Shown here: positions 12,361-24,600 of the stretch, piece by piece | Numbering within the stretch: position 1 is the stretch's first letter | Layout: the number at the start of each line of letters is the position of its first letter | Origin: Fasciolopsis buskii | Lineage: Eukaryota; Platyhelminthes; Trematoda; Plagiorchiida; Fasciolidae | Reading direction: 5' to 3' | Assembly (NCBI GenBank): GCA_008360955.1 | Contig: LUCM01007949.1 | Span: 20,250 to 84,249, forward strand | Length of the DNA stretch: 64,000 bases | Translations under genes and position numbers: made by a program | Notes under the pieces: generated by a model | What the model was told of the DNA's origin: nothing | Database searches by the model: none | Seen by the model: only the letters and a program-made list of their open reading frames with translations

Positions 12361-15300
12361 CATCAAAGAGGAACCGGAGATCTTATTTAATGCAAATTAG
12401 CTGTCTACACAAGCACAAGTCATCTTGTGCTTGACCATCTTCACAATCTGAATGTCATATGTCGAACTGTTCAAGGACAATTTATATTGACTGATTTGAA
12501 TTCACAGGTAACTTTTTTTATGACATGCTTTAAGCATGGGTTCAGTGAAAGAGATATGTCCTATAACCAGTAGGATACACAACACGGTGAGAGTGGGTGC
12601 GACCGGCAACAATGACCCTGAAACTTGGAGTGGCATAGAATCAAACAAGGCCAAACTAAATGTCGTTATATGGTTACGAATTTACTGGGCGTTTTTCTGC
12701 AGACATCCTAACCTGTTGAACGGCATACGTGGAACAAGTGTGCATTTAGACAATCAACGATAAATGAAAATTTACATTCAATTTGGAATCGACAATCCAG
12801 TGACCGTATCCTTTGTCGATAAAGTGCCTTAAGGAATGTCATCCGATGTATTAGAAACGTGAACAGATTTTTCTTCCCGTCAGCAACACCACATAAGGAC
12901 AGTACGAAATTTGCATATTGTCTAACATGGCCCAACGAATTGGCAATACACGGGAGGCCGAGTCAATGTCTGATTGGTGGATATTTCCTTTCGGCATACG
13001 GGAAAAAAACATCAACTAATCGAGAAATATTTGGTTAAAACGAACGTAACCAGTTTGAGTAGGATAATGAATCACGATAGTAATACTCTAGCATGGTCTT
13101 AATATCAACAAGGCAGGACTAAATTAACACTAAGAATATAAAATTCACGTAAAAGCGTTCAGGCGGATAATTTGTCGGGAAACTGGACGAAAAAAGATCA
13201 TGCAATGAAATCTGTTGTTCTTCCGGTCGATACAATGGCTGTATTGTTGATTTCCCACCATTGAAGTCCCAGTATACTTTTGAATGGACTTTATTCTACC
13301 ACAACGGTAAGGGATCCAACTCGGTTGGCCAAAATCAGATTGAATGTGAATGTAGGTGAACAAAACTTTCGGATTTTTGGATGACAAACTGAAGTTTCAA
13401 CGAATTCTAACAATCGACAAGGTCAAATACAATGTAGGCTTTGTATGTATACATTTACATCTCTTTTGGTTCCGTCATCAAAAGAACGAAGTGTGATTGT
13501 TAACCGATGATCAGTCAGAAAAAAGCAAGTTGTGCTCAAAATATATCGATTTACGTTTTTTCTTCTTCACCTGTATCCATCTGTTACAAATGGTCAACTC
13601 CGGTGTGTATCCTTTCCGTCAGTTGTAGTCGTGAGCTCTACCAAATAAAAATGTATCATAATCAACTTGTCATTTGAAATGAAGCATTGCCTAAGCTGAA
13701 ACAATTCACTAACCATTTACGATTAACCCTGATTGATAAGGTTCGGTCTAGCAAAATTTGGCTCGAATTGGTCAACTTGGTACAAAACCGTAGTATCCTG
13801 GTAATCATCACTATCCCACACTGGCCTATACAATTATTGATATTCAGCCCTCATCGTTTTCCCATGCACGGGTCAAATGTGTGTGTGCGCGTGCGTGTGT
13901 GTGTTCGTGTGTTAGAAGAAGCAACAACAATTGGTTTTGAACATGTAGATTTCTATTGAGATTCAACCAACTTTTTCCAGGTACCTCATACAAGAACACA
14001 TCCACATACGCACTCTGCATTAGAGAACGGAGTACGTCGAAAACAAGTCATCATGTTCACTAGTTTCTTTTTTTTCTACAAATTTCAGTATTCGAATGAT
14101 AATTTTGATTTAGAATCGTATCCAATTCATGATACACATTCGCATACAGTATATGGACAATTGACTTTTCCAATGCATTTCCCGAATCGGAAGATGCACG
14201 AGATGTAGACTTTTAGTATTCGATTTCTTGACCACAACCGACACTACTGATTGACTTATCATCAATTGAATCCCAAAGTTGAGCTTTGGTTACAGATAAC
14301 TCTTTAGACGAATTGTTGGAACATTCAGTAGAGGGATTAATTTTTATGTCACCTGACGAATGCGTATTTGACGTGTCTGTTCAGATGCACTGACTTGGCT
14401 CCTTTTGTAGATACTACACGTTAGCTTATGCTTGGAACAATTGTGTTTAGTTTCTAACAAAGCTTTTTGATAGTATTTGTGAAAAGTACGAATACTGCGT
14501 ATCTATACAATACAATGCAACAGCATACAAATACCGCGTTAGCAAAAGCATCCTTTTTCGTAGCATTCTACTTCTAAACACAATCTACTTTTTCACGTTC
14601 ACGTTTGGAAACCAGCGCTCTCGTGTCCGGTTGTATAAATGGTTACGGGAAACGTCTTTTTTCCCCTCTCAGGTCGGTAGAGGTTTAATCTATCGTTCTA
14701 ATGCTTCTCGTTCTTTATTGCTGTGCTACATATAATCAGATTGATCAAGTGATAACTGACGAACCAACAATAACTATCCAAAGGAAATCCAGAAAAAATC
14801 CAGAAAAACTACTGCATAAACCATACTCGGAAGTAGGAATTTCATTTCGTTAATGATATCAGGCAAAGGATCAGGGTTAACTTCATGTGAATGTTTACGA
14901 GATATGATGCAGTGGATGCCTTTTCTGTTACGTAAGAGGACGCGTTCAAGAGAACACGGCACCAGGGCAGTCCGGATCTTTTTGTCGACTGATCAGTCGT
15001 CATGTGCAATCTCGGTGCTTTTTTCCAAATCCAAGTTAAAGACTAGAATGTGTGTGTATGTACGAGAGGGGAAAACGATAGTGGCTTAATTAATGAGTGG
15101 GCAGCTCCAGCAAACTGGGTTTTCGAATAGCAATAAGCCGAAGATTTCTTGCAACTCTCAGTGTTCGTGTATAGCAAATTACAAAATGAGTAATTCAGTT
15201 ACAAGTTACAATGGTTGTCACTTCAATTTGTAATCTGTTATGATTGGCTGTTGGTAGGCTGATCTATTAGATGGAATCTGTTTGCTTGGATTCCAATTGC

Positions 15301-15724
15301 GGACCCATTAGAAAGTGTTCTTCCCTGCTACTAAAATGTACTAGAATGTACACACTAACTAGATCGTGTAAAGATTCACGTGACAAAGGTGGATTGACTA
15401 TCAGTTTGGCAAAATCCCTCCCATTCTATTCTCCGAAAGGTCCAGTATCTTCAGTTTCATAGATTTTATTCTCTTCATATGTGTTTTTATTTTGGCTGTA
15501 TCAGTGTTTACCGATCACACAATAAGCGACCTTTGTGAAGAACTGAAGTGACCTCGAGAAAGAGAGAGATGCTGTCTAAAATGAAATTTTGTTTAAGTCT
15601 CTTTTTCCAGCTTCTATTATTTCGGTTCAAATTTTACAACCATTAACGTTGGACTAATAGGCTCCAATTTGGGTTACTATCTCATAGCAACGCCTATTCA
15701 AAAGAGAACGAGAAACAGTGAGGG
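12361..15724. other. Non-coding stretch
   Basis: Only a short (GT)n tract at about 13878-13912 stands out. No frame resembles a known protein. Confidence 0.4.
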
Positions 15725-16400
15725 AAAAAAATACGAAGTAACAAGTTGAGAAACTGTATAGAAGAAGAAAGACTTCGAATGCAAGAAAGTCACTGATCGG
15801 GTCATTTTGCCGGTATCACCTATTATTTTCAACAATCACTTTTGGGGATCTCGTGGACTCCAACCCGGCGGCCAAACTTAGCCTACACGAGTCTGTCCAT
15901 TGGCTTATCTCATCTTCTTATGTTGTTTTTTTACTTTATTTATTAATGAAACAATAGTGTACATCATTTTCAGTTAGGGGGGCTGCGGCCAATAGGTGGT
16001 TGCCAAGTGAGGAAGTTGACCGGGGTGGGAGGGTTCAAACCCGCGACCCTCATGTCCGAAAGCCACGATGTTTTCTGCATCATTCATCTTCCAGTGAGAA
16101 TGCCTCAGCCACCATCATTTATTCGAATGCTCTGCTTCTTTTAAACGTTCAATCCTAGGACCTTTGAGTTACACAGATTCTCCCACCATAAAGACAACGG
16201 TGTTCAAACACCGAAAGTCTTCGCATATCTTTTGCTCTCAACGAACATGTTTTTGAGCCGTTGTGTATACCCGACCTTTAATTCATAATCCGATATCAAA
16301 CTGGTGAATGCCATTCAAGCCGCCTATGTATTTTTATATACGCAAGACGCTTCACTTGATATAGCACCATCTGGAGCAAAGTAGTCGTACAAATATCAAA
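15725..16400 (-). pseudogene. Non-LTR retrotransposon relic (RT C-terminal region)
   Basis: Read on the minus strand, the part near 16170-16260 retains the block 'LRAKDMRRLSVFEHRCL', typical of the C-terminal domain after the reverse transcriptase in trematode non-LTR elements. It has many stops and indels. The flanks (15740-15900 and 16120-16330) match 62450-63240, for instance the shared 'gggat.tcgtggactcc' and 'tctcccaccat' blocks. A minus-strand SINE (15928-16072) sits inside it and is absent from the other copy, so the SINE arrived later. Too decayed to act. Confidence 0.7.
15928..16072 (-). mobile_element. SINE inserted in the RT relic
   Basis: Reverse orientation: tail complement 'tttactttatttattaatgaaacaatagtgtacatc', body 'gctgcggccaa..ggtggttgccaa', and B-box complement (gggttcaaacccgcgacc). 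The first part of the tRNA-like head is lost. Its absence from the paralogous relic near 62.6 kb supports insertion. Confidence 0.85.
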
Positions 16401-16546
16401 ATTTATGAACTTCGTCTATCCAATTCACTGCAGGAACAAAGTTCTGTTTGGGGTCAATCCAGTTCGGTAGCTTCATTTTGCATTAGGATCGGACAAAACA
16501 TCCTACATCCAATTACGTTGCAGTTCAATCTGTCAGTAAAAACGTG

Positions 16547-16714
16547 CCGGCGATGGCCAAACGGATAGGGTCGTGGCGTTTGGACATGAAGGTCGCGGGT
16601 TCGAATCCTCCCATCGCCGGTAAACTTCACCACTGGGCAGCCCTCCACTGGCCGCGGCTCTCTTCCTGAAAATTGATGTATATTGTTGTTTCATTAATAA
16701 AGTAAAAAGATAAG
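16547..16714 (+). mobile_element. tRNA-derived SINE, best-preserved copy
   Basis: About 168 bases. The tRNA-like head (16547-16620) begins CCGGCGATGG and ends CCATCGCCGG, which are perfectly complementary and form a 10-bp acceptor-like stem. Inside are an A-box-like block (TGGCCAAACGG) and a B box (GCGGGTTCGAATCC). The body ('taaacttcaccactgggcag', 'ggccgcggctctcttcctga') and the tail 'tttcattaataaagtaaaaag' define the family. No coding capacity. It would be transcribed by RNA polymerase III and moved by a partner LINE that is not identified here. Confidence 0.9.
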
Positions 16715-17522
16715 AAAAGACTCACTTGAGTCTTCATTCAGTACCACAACACTGTCATATATACAAAGTCCGACGGTTTCTTGTCTGATCAGTTATCAGT
16801 GTCACAATTGGCATTTGAGTGCTAGGGCGATCTACTCCATTCTCGTTCTTAATCCAGTCCGATTTAAATTGGGCTACTTCGAACAAGAGCTGACGTGGAC
16901 AAATAAAGTGACCGGTGGTGGTCAAATGAACTAAATGTCTCTTAGCCACAAAAGAGGCCACAGGTTCGATTCGCAAATTCGCCGATCAGTTAGGTGGCAG
17001 TTGACAATTTGCTGGTGCTCACTTCGTTGCCTCATCTGATCCATTGAGATCGTACGGGGTTATGCGCTAATCCACATTTGAGAATGACGGTAGTAGGAGC
17101 GTGCAGTTGTGAAGCATTCCATTTTTGATCCACTCATGCGCCAAGCATATCACAAAAACAATAATCTTATACTACTCAAATCTTGACATCAACTTAATTC
17201 CAAAATGTCATTCTGTTTTACTCTAGCTTTTCTTTCCAGTTCATTTTCCATCCCAGTGGTCGAATACAATTTTAGGGCATGTGTCTGTTCACTTATTCTC
17301 CCTTTTGACGAAGTCACTAACTGGTAAGCTCGCAACAACCTAAGACATGGAGTTATTTTGTACTATCAATATGCGTCGAGTATAGAAAAGTGTAATGTGG
17401 ACCCTTGTGATGGGTAACAGAACAACAGTGTATTGATCAAAATAAGGGTGAGAAATTTAATCTGAATTTCCAGAACAGATTAGTGAAGAAGTAGACCTAA
17501 AATTGATTATACGAAGGAGCTG

Positions 17523-17567
<45 letters not shown>

Positions 17568-19570
17568 TAAGACTGCGTTGTTCACGCAGCACTTACTTTA
17601 GCCTAGTTGTACAATACATATGCTGGACGGTGAATGACTTAGCGAAGGTGTCTGGATGACCTGAATTTTGTGTCCGTCATCCTTTCATTTCTCATTTCAG
17701 TGGTACTGCATTGGCTGGTCTTTGGAAGCATAAGTTTGTACTTCAACATTAATAAAATAAAAGCCATAAGTAGATGTTCATTATTCACGATACAACAAAA
17801 CCGATAGTATGAAAATGCTCCATTAATAAAATCTGAGTCGGAGAAGGTTAACCCGTCGGTCGGTAGCGGCCGGATATCGTTGTTAATTAGTAGTCAACCG
17901 AAAGTTGAGGGGTAGTGAGTGATTCCACAGGGCACAGTGTGATAAACATTTCAGTCCTAGGGTCTGGGCGGCCTTCGGAAAGGTCACGGTGCAGCGAGTG
18001 GGAAGGATCATCCAGCGTCCTGAAAGCAAATCAACATGTATACATAACACATTCATACCGCTGAGTAGACCAGAGAAAGTGATGAAAGATGCACAATTAA
18101 TCAAACGAATACCTTGGTGTAACAGTTTAAACTTCCATTTTTTATTCAATAGTCCAGGAAACATTACAAAAGACCAATAGAGAAAAACTTGCGAGCGGTA
18201 CTGTAAAACAAAGGTAGAATTAGGATTAGTCAAAACACGAAGCTGATTACGCTCGCGAATTTGGAAATATGTGGGCAGTAATTTGGACACACCATTATGG
18301 AGAGATGAGACAAACCCCAGGGCCTATAACCGGCTCGATTGGGGGAAGAGAAAGAATGCGAAGCATACATGCATACATATGTATGTATATTACAAAGCAT
18401 AGATAGTCGTTTGGATTTACCTGGCTAAGCAAACAAACTGAATAAATGGTAATACTTCAGAACAAACGTGTTGGCAAACAGAACAACTGCACTAAAACCA
18501 CACTAGAAAAGAGTGAGTATCATTTTCCAAAAAAAACTACATTTTCCCGTGAAAGTTTTGTTTTTTTCCCCTCCATTCTTCAACAACAATCTGTGCGTAT
18601 TCGGGTCGTTCGAAAATATTCTAATCCAATTTCGGATTGATTAATTTGTTTGCATTCTTTTGCATTGGTCTGGTTGAATTGCGAGCATGTTAGCGCGACA
18701 ATTTGGGCAGCCGAGTCTTGCTCACATACGCGCGAAGACTTCTCATTTGCCCGAAATAGTTATGTCTTGCACACACACACACACACACAAACACACGCGC
18801 AAACACGCACACAAACACAGAAAAAAAACTTTGCAAACAGATTTTGCTTGGTTTTGTTTTCCCAATTTTACATCACATCTTTCCGCTTTGCCAATTCTGT
18901 CATTTAGCCCAATCGAATGCGGTCACGTAAACCGTGAAACGTGAGCCACATTTTGACACGCGTGCCGACTTGTAGTTGGTCATTTACACTATGTTTGGCA
19001 TTGTACAATTGCATATAGTTTTCCCACACGTGAAATGCATTTGACTTCGGTTGCGATCCCACCGCCCACCAGCCTGGTGCATGCATTGCCAACCAGAGGG
19101 GCAAGTCTTAATTCGTGGAAGCACTAAATTGTGGATACATCTTCTTTATCTCAACAAAAACAGACAGTTATAGATGAAATTGTGCGAAGTATTCAAGGAA
19201 TAGTCAATTTCATTCATTGTTTTGATCTGCATTCACATTCGGTTTGCGTTTATCGCCCGAATGTGACTCGAAGCTTCGTTCTACGCATACACATGCACAC
19301 GCACACACACGTACACACACAATACACGTACACACATACATTCGCCATTCGTTGGACGAGATGTTTTGAGGTTAGGAGCGAAATGTGAGCTCTAAGAGTT
19401 TGATTGTCTATTTTCTTGGCTAGCATCAATAAAATAGAAGAGCAAATAATAAGCGAAGAATTTTTTAAAATAAAAGCCAATGTAATTCTACCCATGGTCA
19501 TGTATTCGGATACATTTCTGATTGCTGGATGAATTTGACGGCTGAACAGATTGTAATTGAAATAAATCAC
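16715..19570. other. Non-coding stretch
   Basis: Holds a tRNA-like B-box block near 16955 (CAGGTTCGATTCGC), a (TA)n tract at 17526-17562, a palindromic CATACATATGTATG block near 18370-18390, a (CA)n tract at about 18768-18820 and another at about 19290-19340. No gene is supported. Confidence 0.45.
17526..17562. repeat. (TA)n microsatellite
   Basis: Uninterrupted TA dinucleotides over about 37 bases. Confidence 0.9.
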
Positions 19571-19578
19571 CATGGCAT

Positions 19579-19945
19579 ATGATCGGTCAATTGACTATTA
19601 AGAAACTATGGAAGCACTGTACAGCTGTTTCATCCTTGTTAGGAATCATCAGCAGTGCATATCCACCGCGCCCGAACTGGGACGCGAACCTGGGACGAAC
19701 GATTCTGAGGCGAACGCCTCAGCCATTACACTACCGGGAAGGCTGTGAACGGTTCGTTAAACTTCATCAAATGATGTTGCATCTATCCGTTACTGATTTA
19801 CACGGTCCTGGGCCGCTAGCTCAAAGCAATCGATCCCTACTGATAGATGACTTCTCTGCAGGTAGCCTAAGTACGACGAAAGACTTTGGATATGACCTAC
19901 AGAGCTTGATTGGTTGGTACATGTTAGCAGTAGGAGACTGAATGT
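19579..19945 (-). mobile_element. Second tRNA-related repeat family, full copy
   Basis: On the minus strand it holds the tRNA-like block 'CCCGGTAGTGTAATGG', an anticodon-arm-like palindrome and a B-box-like block (AGGTTCGCGTCCCAG). A 3' part follows that reads as the complement of 'acagctgtttcatccttgttaggaatcatcagcagtgc'. The same sequence in opposite orientation is at 32139-32447, and partial copies lie at 19975-20107, 25842-25915 and 39656-39757. Dispersal plus the tRNA-like head indicates a SINE family distinct from the one at 16547. Confidence 0.75.
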
Positions 19946-19974
19946 TTTCATGAAATGATTCACCGTGTGATATC

Positions 19975-20107
19975 ATCACTCAACTCACCATAAAGAAACC
20001 ATGGAAGCAATGTACAGCTGTTTAATCCTTGTTAGGAATGATGAGCAGTCCATATGCACCGTGCCCGAAGTGGGACGCGAACTCGGGACGAACGATTCTG
20101 AGTCTTG
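19975..20107 (-). mobile_element. Partial second copy of the same repeat
   Basis: Repeats the 3' part of the preceding element ('agaaaccatggaagcaatgtacagctgttt..tccttgttaggaat', 'gggacgcgaact.gggacgaacgattctgag') about 400 bases downstream in the same orientation, giving a near-tandem pair. It stops at the 'gattctgag' block. Confidence 0.75.
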
Positions 20108-21225
20108 ACCGGAGGTCTATTTTGACCGGTTTACACCGTGGATTGTGGGTTTGAAGGTCTCGACTTTCACGCCTAACATGGTTGCCATCTCCTCAGGTTG
20201 GGTAGCCTTTCACTAACCATGTTCCCGTTCATGAATTATTGATAAGTTTTGTACAGTAAAGAGCGGAAAATAAGTAGTTTCAGTATAATTGTGGAATTTA
20301 TCACAATATTTGGACAGCTGGTTGGATAGGAGACTACCGGGTACGCCTACCTAACGAGCAGTAATAACCACGACACCGGCCATCTGCTTCCGGGGAAATT
20401 TTGTTCATCGATCCGCATGTGAAACATACTACTGAGAACAAATAATAGCATATGATTTATTTGCTCATTCACCTAATTACTTATCCTGCAGTCCGGTATG
20501 TAGCAGACCGAAGTCCTCGAAAACGGTAGTTACCACAATGTTAATAGCATATCATTTTTCGGGATATGGAATATTTTTCCATATTTAATTGGAAACGGAA
20601 AACTTCGTGTTTTGCTCATCGGACGACGAAAAATAGTCCAGCCATTAGAATGAACTAAGTGCCCTTTTTGATTTAAAATCTCCTCATCTCTCAAACAGTC
20701 TAGGAAAGTTTGGTTGTCTGTTTATAGATCAGCGTTAGCGACCTTACGCTACTGTTGTGAACCGGCGATTCCTTTCTGATCGAAGATAGTTCACCATATT
20801 TTTCGATTGTTTCGAATAAATAAAAGAACTTCGAACCACTAGAATCTCATTTGAATCGTTAGGAGCTTGAATGAATAATAAGTCCATTTAGAAGTCACGT
20901 GGCGATTCGTCGGAGAAATTTTGTCAGTCAGCTAAGGCTGACCTCCGAAAAGGGGACACAAGGCCCGAAAGTAATATGTTTCGCATAAGGGAATTTCATT
21001 CATCCATCCATAAGCTAAACATACTACTGAGGAAACTTCGAAACGCTTTGGGAACGAGTTTCGTTTCCGAATGCATTATACTGTTACAACAAATATCTTG
21101 TCTTCAATTTCAAAAATGTTGACATTAGTAATCACCAGGGAAAACTAATCATTTCACAGTAAACGCGGTCGGCTAGACAACAGTTTTGTCAGTTCGTACT
21201 ATTTGGGAGGTCACCCTTAGTGAGG
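20108..21225. other. Non-coding stretch with a dispersed repeat pair
   Basis: 20355-20450 and 20925-21040 share diverged blocks ending 'gaaacatactactgag' / 'taaacatactactgag'. The segment near 20838-20880 ('tctcatttgaatcgttaggagc') recurs near 37500-37553, and more weakly near 40160. These are unnamed old repeats. No gene is visible. Confidence 0.45.
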
Positions 21226-21380
21226 ATTGGCGGTGGTCAAGCGGCTTACAGCGTGGGTTCGAATCCGTCCACCAACGGTCAACCTCTGCATTTGGTCTCG
21301 ACTCCGTTCTTGAAAATGGTGTACACTGTTTCTTGTCTACTAACAGAAGTAAATAGTGAAAGAGGAAAGATAAAGATGCT
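21226..21380 (+). mobile_element. tRNA-derived SINE
   Basis: Starts 'ggcggtggtcaagcggc', has an intact B box (GTGGGTTCGAATCCGTCC) and the body 'cggtcaacctctgcatttgg'. The family tail is degenerate ('tgtacactgtttcttgtctact'). Plus strand. Confidence 0.8.
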
Positions 21381-21470
21381 AAAATGTCCCATTCGTTGTA
21401 GCTAAACAGGAAATGAATTGCGAATTTCTAATGACGCAATGCTACTGCACGTTCGTGTAAGAACCCATTT

Positions 21471-21677
21471 TTACTTGGGTACCTCCAGATGGTTCCCTTC
21501 AAGAAGGCGAGGGTGGTTTAGTTCATAAGAGTCTCGATAGATCTGAACTTCCCGGATTCCGGAATGTGTCTGATGTGATGCGAGGGGGAAACAGTTGTTC
21601 CAAAATGGATCATTCTCTAGTTCTGATAAATCATTGGGATTGGCTAGGAAGAGGCGGACCAATGGTATTGAGGAAAA
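21471..21677 (-). CDS. Candidate terminal coding exon, unknown
   Basis: A 207-bp open segment follows a strong acceptor (catatctatttcag, ending at 21678 on the minus strand). It is in phase 0 and encodes 68 residues before a TAA stop. Residues 13-32 read NPNDLSELENDPFWNNCFPL. The spaced D-L, W-N-N and P-L are faintly reminiscent of the membrane-proximal tail of integrin beta chains (D-L-R-E-Y ... W-N-N-x-N-P-L), about six residues shorter and without a clean NPxY motif. It lies 4.7 kb downstream of the putative integrin-beta-like exons in the same orientation, and their exit phase is 0, so direct joining is possible. No membrane segment was found between them. The resemblance is weak and could be chance. 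Confidence 0.3.
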   Translation of the reverse strand, partial: FSSIPLVRLFLANPNDLSELENDPFWNNCFPLASHQTHSGIREVQIYRDSYELNHPRLLEGNHLEVPK

Positions 21678-24600
21678 CTGAAATAGATATGGATTCATGT
21701 CTTCATCTAGAGGATATCATTCACACGATTCTTGTCTAGGTCAGTTTGTTGATTCTAATCGATCGGTGATTGGTATCGTTTGTACACACTAAATAATTGA
21801 TTGATGAGAGTAGCTGTTCAGCTCTAAACTCGCTTTTCTAATTTTTCCAACTTGGAACTTTAGAAGATTTAACCGTTTGCTTTACAGATGCACATTATAT
21901 CAAGGTTTTATCGATTGATAGCACGAAACCCGATTAAGATCGTGAGATATTTTCTCATGATAGTTCTACCAGTGTGTGTGTTTGTGTGTATACGTTAACC
22001 AGACACAATCCATTTTTACTGCAGTTGTTAATCATAAACTTATTGAAACAGCGAAAAGACTACTTAGCTAACCAGTTCGTTCTACTACCTAATATGAAAT
22101 TGTAAATGTTGTTAGATGGAAACTGTTTAAGAACAGATAGGCATCATTATTCGTGCCCAGTAATTATTACTACCCAGTCCAAGTGAACACTTGACAATTC
22201 GATTTTGTATATCAGTTTTCCGTTCCTCGTTCTTTTTTTCGACCTTCTAATCACTATGTAATCCAACTCAGTGTTTCCATCAATCTGCCCCTTTTCACAC
22301 AAATCGGTAATGGCATATTATCGGCCTGCAACGGACGTCTCAGTGTCATCCAACTAATTTTGTCTTCGATAACATCCATCACTCAACCGATCTCCACCAA
22401 TGAGGTCAGTGAGTCAGCTCTCTTTCTCTCTCGCTCGCTCGCTCGCTCGTTTGCTCCTGTTGAGTACGCCGATCCTCGTGGTCGTAGCCAGGCTACGAAT
22501 CCTACCGACTAGGAATAACAAATGCCTGGTTCAGTTTGTTTCACGACTTCAAACACAGACACAAACACGAACACGAACACACGTAAGCTAAGCAATGAAA
22601 CGTACCAACCGGCTTGTCTAAATCAACCAGAAACGGAAATGTTCCCGGTTAAATAATGAATGGACTTTGACTGACGGACTGTCTGGCCAAGATCGGATCT
22701 GTGTAAAATGTCCGGTCAGTCAAAACCGAGGTTTATTGACGCCAGTTATTTTTCAATTCTACCTGATCGGACTAGTGAATTGATGAGACCTGGAATCAAC
22801 ACATTGACGATATTTTTATTAATCATCCATATTTCGTGCAGTCTGGTTCAACTTTCACCCAAGACTGAGTTTTAGGCACTAAATAGTGTGGGTTTTTCTG
22901 TTACAATTATTAACCAATGTTTAAAAATTTTGGAACAACCAGGTATACGTGTCTGCTGGCGATAAATAAATGTTTATGAAATAGTTATCGTAACACTATT
23001 GGAATATTGTATAGTCACATGGTCCTTATTATTATTAATAATCCGATTATAAGAAATAGATGGATCAATGGTGGTCATGGGGTTAGAAAAACGACTTTTC
23101 AAACTGATTATCATGAGATCGATTTACCTTAATTCTCTTAAGCGGTAACTCAATGTGTCGACCCGGGGTCCTCTTCTTGGAATTAATGTGCACTGCGTTT
23201 TCGGTAATACAAAAACTACAAAAAAGAGGAAGAAAAAAGCATGTTCATTAATGACAGAACTAATTAGAACGTCAGTGAATGATGAGCTTTGAAATTCGGT
23301 CTCGTTGGTTAGGATCGCCTCGAGACACCCTTAGTGTGGGCATTTTTTTCAGTTGTCAGCGCATTTTCAATTCTACCACAGATTCAGTTTCGTTAATTTC
23401 TTTGATTGTGAATTTCCATAGAATGGCCGTTGTAATGATCGTGATATTCCGTTTGTCTGGTATCTCCCCATCATCTGAACGAGTGATGATAACCGATCGG
23501 CCTAGTTAAAGTTTGTTTTCCAGAATGAAATAGGCCAATAAATATCCCTCACTGAGTCAAGGTCATTGGACCAATTAACTCCAACTAGGAAGCTGTGCAT
23601 TTTAAAAGAACTGTTCACCACTAATCAGTCGCGAGATATGGCATATCAGGACACAGCCATCCCAATTTTGACTTCATTCACTGACCCTTACCACGATAGA
23701 TCAGCTAGTCAAAATAATCTTACGATATTCTAGAAGTTGTCAATTTGTGTCGCAAAATCGTCCAAAAGATTTAACATGTCCACCGGGATCTCGTTTACTG
23801 GTGCCTAAGATTCGGGGCAAAATCAAGATTTTGGCTTTCTCCTTGAATCTGTTCCTCCACTGGGAAATATGAGTGCGAGTTTGCACTTGACGAAGTGTAC
23901 ACGTCTACTGTGTGTGTGCATGTGTGGGTGGGTGGGTGGGTGGGTGATTCGGGATTGAGAAATACAATCAAAACCAGATAGCCTATTTAGGATATCCAGC
24001 TGACAATAAGCGTACATAGTTGTTTTGAATAGTAGGCACAAGGTGCTATGCGAATAAAAACAAAGAGAAATAGCCATATTGTTTGTGTGCAGATAACTGT
24101 CGACTGAACGAAACACACAAAAAAACAAACAAACAGACAAACAAACAACCTAAAATCTCTCGAAAATGACTTTTTCCCAAGGATTTTCTTAGGCACATCT
24201 TAATTTGAGTAGCGTTTCCAATGATCAGGAAAAAAATAAATTTCTACCTCCCGGTTATCCATGATCTCTCCTTTCTGGTACATTTTTATCGCTCATTCCG
24301 GGGGTTTATCAGTCAAAAGCATCTGACAAGTACAGGGTCTAAATTTTCAGCCAGATTTGGATGAATTTTATTGGAAAATGATGCAATGCAATAGCTGAGC
24401 CGAAAGATCGTGTTTGGGTGACGAAAACCGATATCTCGACTGGTAATGCATATCCGCTTTCTGTCTGGACAGGTTTTCAGTTAGTGAACAACTTGTAGAT
24501 TGCGTATCCGATTTCCAGGTCGATGAAAACGTTTGAGTAGTCTGTATGTATTTCAAGGAAGAACCACATGAAGGGCAGGGTTCAAATTTGTGGTCAAACC

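Noticed and set aside
16454..16648. Frame reading GDGRIRTRDLHVQTPRPYP
   Set aside because: This is the tRNA-like head of the SINE at 16547 read in reverse. Similar 'GRIRTRD' frames occur at every SINE copy.
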